DNA of 64,000 bases from contig NC_088871.1 of NCBI RefSeq assembly GCF_032884065.1, positions 14,182,374 to 14,246,373 of the forward strand. The letters run 5' to 3'. Below the pieces are notes generated by a model. The model saw only the letters and a list, made by a program, of their open reading frames with translations. It ran no database searches and had not been told where the DNA came from. This stretch comes from Artemia franciscana (Eukaryota > Arthropoda > Branchiopoda > Anostraca > Artemiidae). Numbering within the stretch: position 1 is the stretch's first letter; each line of letters starts with the position of its first letter. Below are positions 9,801 through 20,356 of this stretch, in pieces. A program made the position numbers and the translations under genes.

Positions 9801-11406
9801 GAATGGCCATGATGACTGGACGTTCCATTACTGGAATGACAACAAGTGGCTCAGGAGGCCCACCTTCTCCTCCGCAAGAATCTGAATCTGGATCCGGAGG
9901 TATTATGATGCCTCTTCCACATCAGCCAGGAGTCGGAATGAAACCTAACGGGACACCAGCCAATGTACTACAGGTAGTCAGACAGGTACAAGATGAGGAT
10001 GCCAGACAACAAGCAACTGCTCCTTCAGTCGGCTACGGAAAAGGTGGTCCAGGAACGATGGGGATCCATCAACAGGGGATGATGAACCAAAGACACACGG
10101 GAATGCAAGGTCAAATGCAGGGAAATGCAATGTCTCCCATGAGATCTCCAGTAATGCAGAACCAGAACCGAATACTGCCTACTATAGATCAATGGGGAAA
10201 TAGGTTCCCAAATTCTTCCAACATAGGGAATCAGCCAAATCCAGGAATGTGCCAGCAAATAAACATGATGCAGCAGCAACAAGCTCAAACGCCTCAGCAG
10301 CAACAAGTATTGAATGTTGTTCCTACAAATCAGGGCCAGTCAGGTGTCCCTGGTCCTAATCAAGTTGCACAAAGGCCACTCCCTCAAGCTTTACAGGAAC
10401 TGTTGAAGACCTTGAAAGGGCCAGAATCTCCACAGCAGCAGCAAGAGGTGCTGCAAATACTGAAGAGTAGCCCTCAGCTAATGGAAACCTTTAGAAGGCA
10501 GCGAACAGTGCTTCGGAAGACGAAGAGACTTCAGAGAACGAAGGTCAACAACAGCAGCAGCCGGGCAATGCGATGCAACTTCCCAGCCTTCTTAACAGCA
10601 TCATGGGAAGTTTAGGCCAGCAAGGAGGTATGAGCCAAATATCCCAAATCAACGTCACTACAACCCAACAAGGAAATATGCAGCAGCAAGGGAATCAAAA
10701 TTTGATGCAGGGAAATATGCAAGTACAACAACAGCCACAAGGAAATAATACGGGACAACCTAATGCTCAACAGAATCAGTGGTATCGACAACAACAATTA
10801 ATGCAGTTACAGCAACAACAACAGAGACAAAACCCACAAGGCTTTCAGCAGCCAACTTTGCCTCCGTATAGCCAGAGGCCAAGGGATCCAGGCCAAGGAA
10901 CGTATTTCAATGCTGAGCAATTCACTCAGGGGCAATGTAAGCAGATGATGCAGCCAGGAGTGAAAGCTAGTGCATCAGCAATGTATCCTCAACTGCAAGG
11001 AATGATGTTACCAGGTGCCTCGCCTCAACATCTAATGCATACTGTACGATCACCCCCGCCAGGGCTCCCACAAGCCGTCAGGTCTCCACAGCGTAATCCA
11101 TCTCCAGGGGTAAGAATTCCTCGTGTTCAAACTCCTGTGCCGTCGCCTAGACAACCAATGCCTTTACCAAGAATGGCTGCTCCTTCTCGTCATCCCTCTC
11201 ACTCTCCCCATCTAATGGGAGTGTCTAGTATGGATCATGAAATGCTGTTGCCTCAGTTAGGACCTGGTGGTCAGGTGCAAATGGCAATACAAAGTCCTGC
11301 AATGGGACAAATGGGGATGCATAGTCAAAATCCACATGATGATGGAGCACCTTTAACTCCTCAGGAAACTTTATTGAAGTTTGTAGAGACTTTGTATGTA
11401 GACTAA
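6887..11406 (+). CDS. nej: CBP/p300-type histone acetyltransferase (nejire homologue)
   Basis: Transcriptional co-activator that acetylates histones (H3K27, H3K18) and binds many activators in the nucleus. Domains, with residues counted from 6887: Met/Gln-rich N-terminus with EPKTEP sumoylation-like sites (1-185); bromodomain (about 188-305) with the acetyl-lysine-binding Asn in [19 protein letters not shown] (about 310-420); HAT (about 440-670) with [23 protein letters not shown] and the LQEWYKKML tyrosine; ZZ finger (about 809-840); TAZ2 (about 876-948); NCoA-binding helices (about 1165-1202, [12 protein letters not shown]...SPQLM). The C-terminal [12 protein letters not shown] matches the end of insect CBP. 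No intron interrupts 4.5 kb. TAZ1 and KIX are absent, and TAA lies two codons before the ATG. The frame changes by -1 between about 10497 and 10560, just after the NCoA-binding domain: the frame that ends at 10615 is replaced by the frame that ends at 11406. This could be a one-base deletion, an assembly error, or a retrocopy that has begun to decay. Confidence 0.95.
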
Positions 11407-13774
11407 CAGGCCTAAGCTGTTGTTTAAACACTGACACGGTTGTATACTGGTTAGCTCTGTGGTACTGAGCTGCTGTGATTACCTTGTTCAATAGAACAAT
11501 ATTAGTGAACATTCTAAATGGCTCGAGTACAAAGCAACAGACAACAATTGTCTGCCTCCTCAATTGTCTATGATATCAATTGTGTATATCAATTGGCAAG
11601 AGTGGATCAACCTGTGCTACCCGAGACCAAAGTTACGTGAAATTTGAACTATGTTAGAGATTTGTTGGGTTAAAGTTGTGACTCATACAGTATTGAATTG
11701 TTCGGTGAAATTCCTATTTGATCAAAAGACAATTGTTACTAGTGTATTTTTTTCCTTTCATTTTATAACTATTATTTATTTCAAGTTATAGTTTTTCGGA
11801 TTTCGTACCGACCCTGTTATTGAGCGCGTGGTTGGTATAGAAAAGAGATGTTATTTTTTATATATATTGCGTACGCTTTTTTCGTTGGTCTCCACAGTGA
11901 ATGTACATATTTGGTTTTAGCTTATGCATCGTTTGTAATAATTACGACTAATTATTGATTTATTTTTGGAATTGGACCCATTATTGCAATGATTTGTTTC
12001 TCAATGGCTAACATTCCCATAAAAGGTGTGGTGGTTTTGAGTTCTATGGAAATATCTTGCCATTTGCTGAAAAATTCGGGTTGATAATTTGAAAAAAAAA
12101 GTGAGTACCTGTTTGTAAAAATTTGGACCTTGTTCCTTTTTATTATTATAGCAAAGACTAAATGGAATTAATGTTGCCTTTAATGAAGCATTTAAAATCC
12201 GGAAGATAAGTAATGAAAACAACATTAGATCCTTTGCCAGTGAGCTTACTCAAAAACCATTAGGTATTTTCGTCTCCTTTTTGGAGTAATATTTCAATGT
12301 GACCAACCTTCATAGTCGAATGGTAAAATTAAAGTACAGTAATTGTAATTAGTAACTGTAATTGTTTTTTTTTTCTGCCAGCCGAATAACTAAGCCTGTT
12401 TAAAGTCAAATAGTAATTTTTTTTGCCCGCTTCGGGAACTCATATGGGAGGGGGTAGAGTCTATATGTTCAGGTATAAAACTTTAATCCTGATAGGAATA
12501 AATATCAGAGAGACAACGATACAAATCGGTAGCCTGCGCCACTCCGCCAAGCTGACATTAATATCATGTGAAATAAATTTATACTGTTTATTTGAAAAGC
12601 AATAGAAATGTTTCGCGATTTAATGTAACCAATTATTCACACTTAAAGGGAGGTTTATTTTTTTTTTTTTATAAAAATTTTGATTGTATATAGCATTTTA
12701 TTGTAAGAGCTTATTTACGAATTACAGTTTTGTTAATCAAATGACTATTTCTTTATTTTAACGAATTATTTATGAATTACATAAAGGCTTTTTTTAGAAA
12801 CTTAAATTCTTACATATTTGACTGCAAAGAGTGATTGTGTATTAAACTGACTGTTTCTTTGTTGATGTTTCAGAATCTGTTAGTTTTTGTGATTCACGTT
12901 TAAACTGAAATCCATTTATCGTAAACTTAACAATCCATTTACTGAAATTCATTTAATTGGAACTGAAATTCCATTGTTTTTGTGGCATGATATTTCAAGT
13001 AGATTAATTTTTACTTTTACTCAATATAACAAAGACACGAGTCATTAATTGTGCTAATTCCAAAGAACCGTTTATGATTCGCGGTCAGCGCTGCTGATAG
13101 TCCCCCTTTTCCTCAATACACGAATCTTTGAAGGTGGTTTTTCTTTAACGCAAAATGAATTTTCTTATCATTATCGGCTGTAAAGTTGTATTACATAAAT
13201 TTTGTATGAAGATGTGGAATCGGGGGACCCGTTCAGAATCATCCCCAAGTAGTTTCGGTTTCTTTCTACAAGCATAAGTGTTGTTCATCAGCATGACACC
13301 TATTGTGGGATTGATTAATCTCATTTTTTTAGGAGAAACTATAAATACTTATAAATGGGTTCAGTTTCATTTAAGACATGTCATGTTATATGTAATTATT
13401 TCCATTTCTTCTACTTTTGATTTCTTTTATCTGGTGTGGTCTATGAACACTCCTCTTTTGTGAAATTTTTCTATTCCTTTCTTTCCTTTGCTGTCCTTTC
13501 AAAGTTTTCATTTAAGTGCTTTTGTTAACAATGAACGGAAAAATGTCTGTTATTTTTTATTGTTAGTTATTAACGAGCCGAAGATAAGTTTAACGTTTAC
13601 TGCAAACGAGACGTCTCGCTATGTTTGTAAATAAGCTATAAAGTTTTTGTCATCTTTCTATTAAAAGGTTCTTTTCTGCATTCAGCGGTTTAGAAATTGA
13701 AGACTAACGTTACAAGCGCCAAGTTGTTATTTGTTCTTTTTCACTAACGTATGTTCAATAAATAGCTATTGTAT
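11407..13774 (+). other. 3' flank, probable long 3' UTR of CBP
   Basis: AT-rich, no coding signal, with several T-rich and ATTTA-bearing runs as in long 3' UTRs. Possible poly(A) signals include AATAAA at 13757-13762, just before the LINE piece, and another near 12570. No long A tract that would mark a recent retrocopy is seen directly after the stop codon. Confidence 0.4.
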
Positions 13775-14640
13775 TCGAAAAAAATGCCTGTTCTGAGTGG
13801 TCAGAATTAACCTGTGGATGCCCCCAAGGAACGAAATTAGCTGCTCTTTTATTTCTTGCCGTTATCAACCCTATCCTTGCAGAATTTGAAGAGCGTTTCA
13901 AGTTTGTTGTTGACTTATCTGCACTTCTCAAATATATAGTCGAAAATGCAGTAACAAAGCAGCAGTGTGACCCGACTTTCTTCACAGACTTCATCAACCA
14001 GTGTAAGTCGGATAGTCTACAAGTGAATAAACAGATGTCACAAGTTTTACAACTTAACCCACTCAAGCGAGATATGACTATCCCAGATGCTCTGTTGCCA
14101 ATTGCTTCCTCTGCAACAATCCTAGGCGTAACATTCACAAGTGACTACTCGTTTAAGCTGCAAGTAGACAATATTGTGCACAAAGGTTACTACTTAATCC
14201 AGAGTTTAACAAGTATGCGCAGGTTAGACTTTTCTGATCGTCATCTCCTGCTGGCGTATGCAACCTACATCAGACTTTTCCTCGAGTATTGCTGTCCCGT
14301 TTGGGGTCCCCAAACTCAGCCTACATGGCAGAGGAACTAGAACCTATTCAAAAACGCGCTACTAGGATAATACATGGACCCAGTTTCAGCAGCTACGAAA
14401 GTGCCCTTGAGCTCTTGAATTTGCCCACCTTATTCGATCGAAGACATTAGCTGATAATGAAATTCAGGAAATCACTATTAACAAACGAGAAGCACCGATC
14501 CATGCTTCCACCATCCGTATCAATCAGCAGACATTCTAGGCATTACAACAAACGAGAACCAGTCAAGTGCCGTAAGAACAGATTCTTAAACTCTTGTGTA
14601 TCATATTTCGTAAGTGCATTTAACAAGTGAATTGAAAGTT
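13775..14640 (+). pseudogene. LINE reverse transcriptase fragment (CR1/Jockey-like)
   Basis: Reads from RT motif B (GCPQGTKLAALLF) through a degraded catalytic box (FVVDLS where FVDD is usual) to the thumb and tail (ATILGVTFTSDYSFKLQVDN, RLFLEYCCPVWGPQ). The frame stops at 14338-14340, and the rest of the C-terminus continues in other frames with more stops. Endonuclease and motif A are absent, so this is a 5'-truncated dead copy. A short repeat (ATCATATTTCGTAAGT) occurs twice near its end, at about 14599 and 14644. Confidence 0.85.
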
Positions 14641-14751
14641 GCATCATATTTCGTAAGTATATCTAACTAGTGACCACTTTGTGATTGTAAAAGTAGCGCA
14701 ATTTAGTGTGCATTTTTGAGTGCTACGATAGCTATTTCTTTAAACGAATAT

Positions 14752-15185
14752 GAATAAGGAGAAGTTTAATGGGAAACTGATCATGGTTTTGATGACACTA
14801 ATCCTGCAAAAGAAAAAACTGACTTCGAAAAAGTTATGCTTGAAGATCTGAAAACGATCGAAGTCAAATGGGATAAGTTCTCTCACAACTGAATACCATG
14901 ATAGAGATGCTCAGTACTACTGGTTTTGCGATGCTTTGGGCATAAGAAAGCCTTACATTTATGACTGAGGCCGATTACCTATGAATAATACAGTCCTATC
15001 GAAAAGAAAGCTTACATGGTTCGTCAATGAAGGTTATGCTGATGGGTGGGACGATCCAAGAATGCTTACTGTTCGGGGAGTGCTTCAAAGAAAAATGACG
15101 GTAGAAGGACTTGGACAATTTATTATTGCTCAAGGAGACAGAAGCTCTCTATTTTTTGAATGCCGAGCTAAGAGAACGAACTTTT
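14752..15185 (+). pseudogene. EPRS: Processed pseudogene of glutamyl-prolyl-tRNA synthetase (Glu part)
   Basis: Two blocks of the GluRS catalytic domain are joined without an intron. The first (14752-14892) reads FNGKLIM then, after a frame change, [20 protein letters not shown]. The second (about 14895-15185) reads [20 protein letters not shown], then [20 protein letters not shown] with the class I KMSKS-like loop (LSKRKL), then [15 protein letters not shown] and [14 protein letters not shown]. In the real enzyme roughly 130 residues lie between the blocks, so an internal deletion removed them. A stop replaces the Tyr of the YDYSRL segment. Homology ends at about 15170. Charging function is impossible. 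The intron-free structure next to a LINE fits reverse transcription of mRNA. Confidence 0.88.
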
Positions 15186-16105
15186 TTATTTTATCAAAAT
15201 GAATAGAAAAATCAGAAATAGAGGATAATTACAGAATTTTATTAGGCGTAGAGTCCAGGTTGAAAGAACTGGAAGGATATTGGAAAGCCTTCTTCTTGAA
15301 CATTTAAATGTAATAAACCTCCATCGTTGATGCCTTAAAAATAAATGATTGTTTAGCAATAAAGACATCATCTTAACTAACCTAAAAAACGGATAAAACT
15401 TTGAATCAAAGTAGGGTTTTCTAGTCTTTTTTGGCCACGCCCAGTAAAGGATTTATTAAAACCTTACCACAAAAACGTAGGACAAGTAGTTGTCAAAAGC
15501 CGATCGACAAGCTTTAAATACAAAGGGTTAAAGTTATTCTTAAAAAAAAAAACTTATGCACAAAATAGCTTTTCATTAATCAACGGATTAGATAGATACA
15601 AGTGTTAACTTCAAATATGGAAGAGGAACGCACAAGTGAAGAAAAATATTTTTGAAGAACCAATTATATACACTTCGAATTTGTAGTCAGTATTTTACAA
15701 AATTTCAAATTGAATAGAAATATTACTGAAAAACAGTAGACAAAATTAGCATAATATATTTCACAAACGTAACGACTCAGCAATTAAGAGCTAAAAACGT
15801 ACAAAATAAGAACGTAAGAACGTCAGACGTTAAAAGGTTACACGTTCAAAATTTAATGGAAGGTCTTATACAAGCCGAATCACAGTTTCTTGTCCTAGCA
15901 ATCGATTAAATACTCTGCAATTAAAAATTGAATTGTAACTGAATTTGCAATTGAAATATTTGTACTTTCTTTACAGGAAATTATATATTGACAGAGAAAG
16001 AAAATCTCAGCAGTGCGTCAATTCAATGGAAAGGTGAAATATTCTTTTCTACAAAAAGATTTTAAAATATTAAAGCAAAACAGGTAATCACTTTCTATTC
16101 AACTG
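15186..16105. other. AT-rich spacer
   Basis: No gene or clear repeat seen. Short open frames here show no recognisable protein similarity. Confidence 0.5.
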
Positions 16106-16697
16106 CAGTCGACTCCCAATAACTCGATAAATCCTCGATACCTCGAATTCTTTTCAATAGTCAAAGAAAAAACTACACATAACTCAAAATAATTTTTCGG
16201 TTATGTTTTATTCGGTAAGTCGAAGTGACCCGAAAATCACCCATATAACTCGAAATTCAGTAGAAAGGTCTTTATTCAATTTTTACTTTACCTTCACGAG
16301 CCAAAGTTTACCTCTGTGTCTCGAAGATTTCAAATGGACCTCTGTTGGTCAAAATTCCGGTATGCAGGAGGCGACATATCAACTTTGATATGAATTCATT
16401 TTGTTTGACATATTTTTGTATCAAATTCTGTTAATTTTCATGTGTCTAATTCCTAGCAAACCAAATATAGTATTGACATTTGAAAAAATTAAGTCTTGTT
16501 ATGCCAAGTCTATAACACACTAATAAATATATTCTTAACTTTATAGTGGTTGTTGGGAGTATATTTAGCGATTTTGTCCTTTTGTAACTCGAACTTTCAA
16601 TTGGCTTACCTCTATGACTAGAACTACGCATAAGTCAAACTGTACATTCGAAGAAAAATCGTGGTCCCGTGAATTTCTTGTTAGGGAGAGTCGACTG
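16106..16697. mobile_element. Pogo/Tigger-like MITE with CAGTCGACTC ends
   Basis: 592-bp element with terminal inverted repeats: CAGTCGACTCCCAATAA at the left and, on the other strand, CAGTCGACTCTCCCTAA at the right. Subterminal 'aactcga' words recur through both halves (AACTCGATA, TACCTCGAA, AACTCGAAA, TAACTCGAAC), as in pogo-superfamily derivatives. No transposase is encoded. The right flank is TA and the left flank is TG, so the TA target duplication is imperfect. Confidence 0.75.
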
Positions 16698-18024
16698 TAC
16701 TAGACGTGGATAATTTTCAGATTTAGCAATATGATTTTCGTTTCAGAAAAAAAGGTGGGGGGGGGACTTTTTGGCCAGATACTCCAGCTTCCGAAATTGG
16801 AGTCCTCACAGACTTGGAGTGTTTAGATTTCGTTATTTTCTTTCTTGGACCAAATAGAATGTCAAGTCAGCAAACAAATATTAAAGAAATGAAGAGTTTT
16901 TCCACACTCCTGACGAAATACGTCGCCCCAGGAAAACTAAAAAAATCTCCACATGATTGGCAGCACACAATATTTCTCAAATCGGAAAACACTGCGAACA
17001 TGTTTTGGATGATTTTTCCAATTTAACTATTAATTCATCTGATCCTTTTTGCAACGAGACAATTTCATAGATATGCTATTAAAAATAAGCCAAAATATAA
17101 AACACTAGTAAAAAATAGATTGGTTTATTCAAAATAAGAATAACTTGAGAATTTCCTGTTTATTTAAACATTATTTATTTAATGGACAAACCCTAATCTA
17201 AGTACTATGTTTTTCTCGAGCAAATAAATAGAAATTACAATAATTATTAAAATAAAACCAATTATTGAACCATAATTACAAGAAAGGCGAAGAAAGCTGA
17301 AAAACCAACTTTTTATTAGCCGAAATCAAGCCCACAATTAAATCCGTACGTCAAAAAGTTGACATAATGTTAAAAATGTAATATCACTAGGGTATTAACC
17401 AATGCTGTTAAACATATCATATAATTATAGAAGATTATGAGAAGGAAAGGAGTAGTAATGTGACGTTTATTTAAGATTTTTATTACTATTCTGCTGCCGA
17501 AAGTAAATATATATAAATTATAAATATATAATAGCATAAAGTATAAATAATAAATATATAATAAAGTATAAGCTCATAAGCAAATAAAATGATAAGTTTA
17601 TAATATGCTCAGCCAATATACTCAGTAGTACAAAGCTCAGCCAATATACCAAAACTCCAAGCCAATTTTGCAAGAATACAAGTCAGTCATGTCTTGCAAT
17701 AGCCAGACTTGAAACGCGGTTCTCAGAATTTTCAAGACAGATTTTATCCTGTTTATATAATAGACAATTGAAAGAAATAGGAAAAAATTGGAACTTCAGA
17801 ATTTCCCTAATTTTCTGTTTCAGATAGTTGTTTAAAACCCCTTTTCTCTGGCCGGAAACATGAAGCTACCAATAAATAAAAGCCAACTTCAGCAAGCGGG
17901 TAAAATTTCCAGTTATTTTTCTTTGTATTTAAAAATACCTATCGAAAAAAATGTCTAAGTAGGAGATAGCTTTTGTTAAGAATGATTTTTGTAATGAATT
18001 TCAAGAGAAATTCTGTCTAAGGAA
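16698..18024. other. AT-rich spacer with simple repeats
   Basis: No gene seen. A TATAAATTATAAATATATAA-type low-complexity tract lies at about 17505-17590, and a small direct repeat (GCTCAGCCAATATAC) occurs at about 17607 and 17635. Confidence 0.5.
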
Positions 18025-19880
18025 CATGACATCGCGATCTGACACAACAGCATAATTTGGTCGTTTTCAATTGTATTTTTTTTTAACTTTTTAAAGAATG
18101 ATTTTTGTAATGAATTTCAAGAGAAATTCGGTCTGAGTCAAATTAAATAAAAAAAAAAAAAAATTTTAACGGAAGGTAAGGAGCGACATTAAAACTTAAA
18201 ACGAACAGAAATTACTTCGTATGTGAAAGGGGTTGCTTCCTCATCAGCGCCCCACTCTTTACGTTAAAGTTTGACTCTTTCTCTTAACACTACTTTCTAA
18301 AACAGTAAAAAACTTTAGCGTAAACAGCGGGGCGTTGATGAGGAAGCAACCCCTTTAACATACGAGGTAATTTCTGTTCGTTTTAAGTTTTAATGTCGCT
18401 CCTTACTTTCCGTTAAAAAACAGTTATTTTTTATTTAATTTCTGAACGTTTTTGAATCAATGCATGTTTTGATTTTGGCTCTCCACAGATGAATAATTAA
18501 AACGAAATTTGCATATTTTTTTTTTGGCTAAATGGCTTCCTCATAGTTTTGATTGAATGATTTTGAGAAAAAAGGAGTGGGGGAGGAGGCCTAGTTGCCT
18601 ACCGGTTTTTGGCTACTTAGAAAGGCAACAAGAACTTTTAATTTGTTACGAATGTTTTTATTAGTAAAAAATATACGTAACTTATAAATTAGCTTACGTA
18701 AAGAACTTCTGTATTCTCATGTTTCAATTACGTATATGGGGGGTTCACCCCCTCGTCAGTACCTCGCTCTTTACACTAAAGCTTAAATTTTGTCCCCATT
18801 TCTTAAGAAAGGCCCATGAATCACAAAAGCCGTAGAATAAATAGTTGAAATTACTAAAAATAATTTAGCATAAAGAGCGAGGTATTAGGAGGAGGTTTTA
18901 AGTTTTAATTCTGCTCCTTACTTCCAGTTGAAAAAACTTTTTCATATTTTTTTTTATTGTTTTTTTAAATAATGCTAGAAAATCCTACGTTCCCTTCATG
19001 GAAATTTTCTTCTCCCATGATAAATTCCTCCAAAGAAAGCTCCCCGAGCATATCCCCCTCTTCTCACCCCCACCAACCAAAAAATCCCCCTGAAAACGTC
19101 TGTACACTTCCAAATAGCCATTACTATATGTAAGCACTGGTCAAAGGTTGTAACTTGTAGCCCCTCCCACGGGGACTGTGGGGGAGTAAGTCGTCCCCAA
19201 AGACATAGTTATAAGGTTTTTCGACTACGCTGAATAAAATGGCTATCTCATAATTTTGATCCGGCGACTTTGGGAAAATAATTAGCGTGGGAGGGGGCCT
19301 AGGTGCCCTCCAATTGTTTTGGTCACTTAAAAAGGGCACTAGAACTTTTCATTTCCGTTAGAATGAGCCCTCTTGCGAGATCCTAGGACTACTGGGTCGA
19401 TACGATCACCCCTGAAAAAAAACAACAAAAAAATAAACAAACAAACAAACAAATAAACACGCATCCGTGATCTGCCTTCTGGCAAAAAATGAAAAATTCC
19501 ACATTTTTGTAGATAGGAACTTGAAACTTCTACAATAGCGTTCTCTGATACGCTCAATCTGATGGTGTGATTTTCGTTAAGATTCTATGACTTTTAGGGG
19601 TTGTTTCCCATATTTTCTAAAATGAGGCAAATTTTCTCAAGCTCCTAACTTTTGATGGGTAAGACTAAACTTGATGAAACTTATATATTTAAAATCAGCA
19701 TTAAAATTTGATTCTTTTGATGTAACTATTGGTATCAAAACTCCGATTTTTTAGAGTTTTGGTTACTATTGAGCCGGGTCGCTCCTTACTGCAGTTCGTT
19801 ACCACGAACTGCTTGATAACATCACGATTTCACACAGCAGCATCATTTGGGCGTTTTCAATTGTATTTTTGTATTTTTTT
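18025..19880. repeat. Direct repeats of about 60 bp flanking repeat copy A
   Basis: 18025-18085 and 19816-19880 share the order 'catc-cgat-t-acac-cagca-catttgg-cgttttcaattgta' followed by a T run. The sequences are about 80 percent alike. They could be part of a longer element, a diverged target-site duplication, or two partial copies. A second short repeat (GAATGATTTTTGTAATGAAT) lies at 17980 and 18098. Confidence 0.6.
18167..19811 (+). repeat. Nested-hairpin 1.65-kb repeat, copy A
   Basis: Starts with a long hairpin: arm 18167-18280 (GGTAAGGAGCGACATTAAAA...) is complementary to 18305-18418. A second hairpin built on the same core (CTCGCTCTTTACACTAAAG / TTTAGCATAAAGAGCGAGG) lies at about 18720-18915. 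It ends in a 20-bp palindrome, CAGTTCGTTACCACGAACTG, at 19792-19811. Copies B (40460-42097) and C (53585-55141, inverted) share the whole order. No long reading frame is shared. It behaves as a non-autonomous element of unknown class. Confidence 0.88.
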
Positions 19881-19921
19881 TTAATCGTATTTTTCTAAAC
19901 TTATTTCGATTTTTTTTTCAA

Positions 19922-20276
19922 TCTGAAATGGAGAAGGTTCAAACACATGCTCAAAAAAGATTCCCGCTGTGTTTAAATCCCCGATAGAATTTGCTATTGT
20001 TTTAAAAAGCCAATATAAATTGAAATACCTCAGAAGAAAATAAAAATTAGAAGAAGAAGATGGTAATAGAAATAGAGGAAGATACAAATTGAAATAAGAC
20101 AAAAAACTTCAGAGACCATTGCTTTCTCAGAAATTTTTTTTCATAATTTTACATGCCAACATCGCTAGGGCTTAAAATTCATAACTAGACTTCCTTGAAT
20201 TATATTTCACACTGAAATGGAAAAGGTTTAAACACTTACTTAAGCAAACTTTTCCCGCTGTGACAACATCCCCGCT
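19922..20276 (-). repeat. Decayed duplicate of the HUS1 exon 5 donor region
   Basis: 19922-19985 resembles 20211-20276: both read, on the - strand, GGGGAT..(A/G)CACAGCGGGAA and then CCTT(C/T)TCCATTTCAG. The right-hand copy includes the end of HUS1 exon 5 and its GTAAGT donor; the left-hand copy has lost the donor. It looks like a small old duplication next to the exon. Confidence 0.6.
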
Positions 20277-20356
20277 AAGAAAATGAGCAAACTTCTTTAA
20301 ATCCACTCGAGTACTAAACTTCTTAACGGCATCCTGGTCAGTATCTGATCGAGTGC
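20240..20356 (-). CDS. HUS1: HUS1 exon 5
   Basis: 117 bp after a CGTTTCAG acceptor. It reads TRSDTDQDAVKKFSTRVDLK then KFAHFLSGDVVTAGKVCL, matching the vertebrate [25 protein letters not shown]. It ends at TTAA|GTAAGT, phase 1, so one more short exon coding for the end of the clamp is expected. Confidence 0.88.

Noticed and set aside
7526-10797. Several 60-105 codon frames on both strands inside CBP
   Set aside because: They overlap the well-supported CBP frame and have no family likeness; shadows of the real gene.
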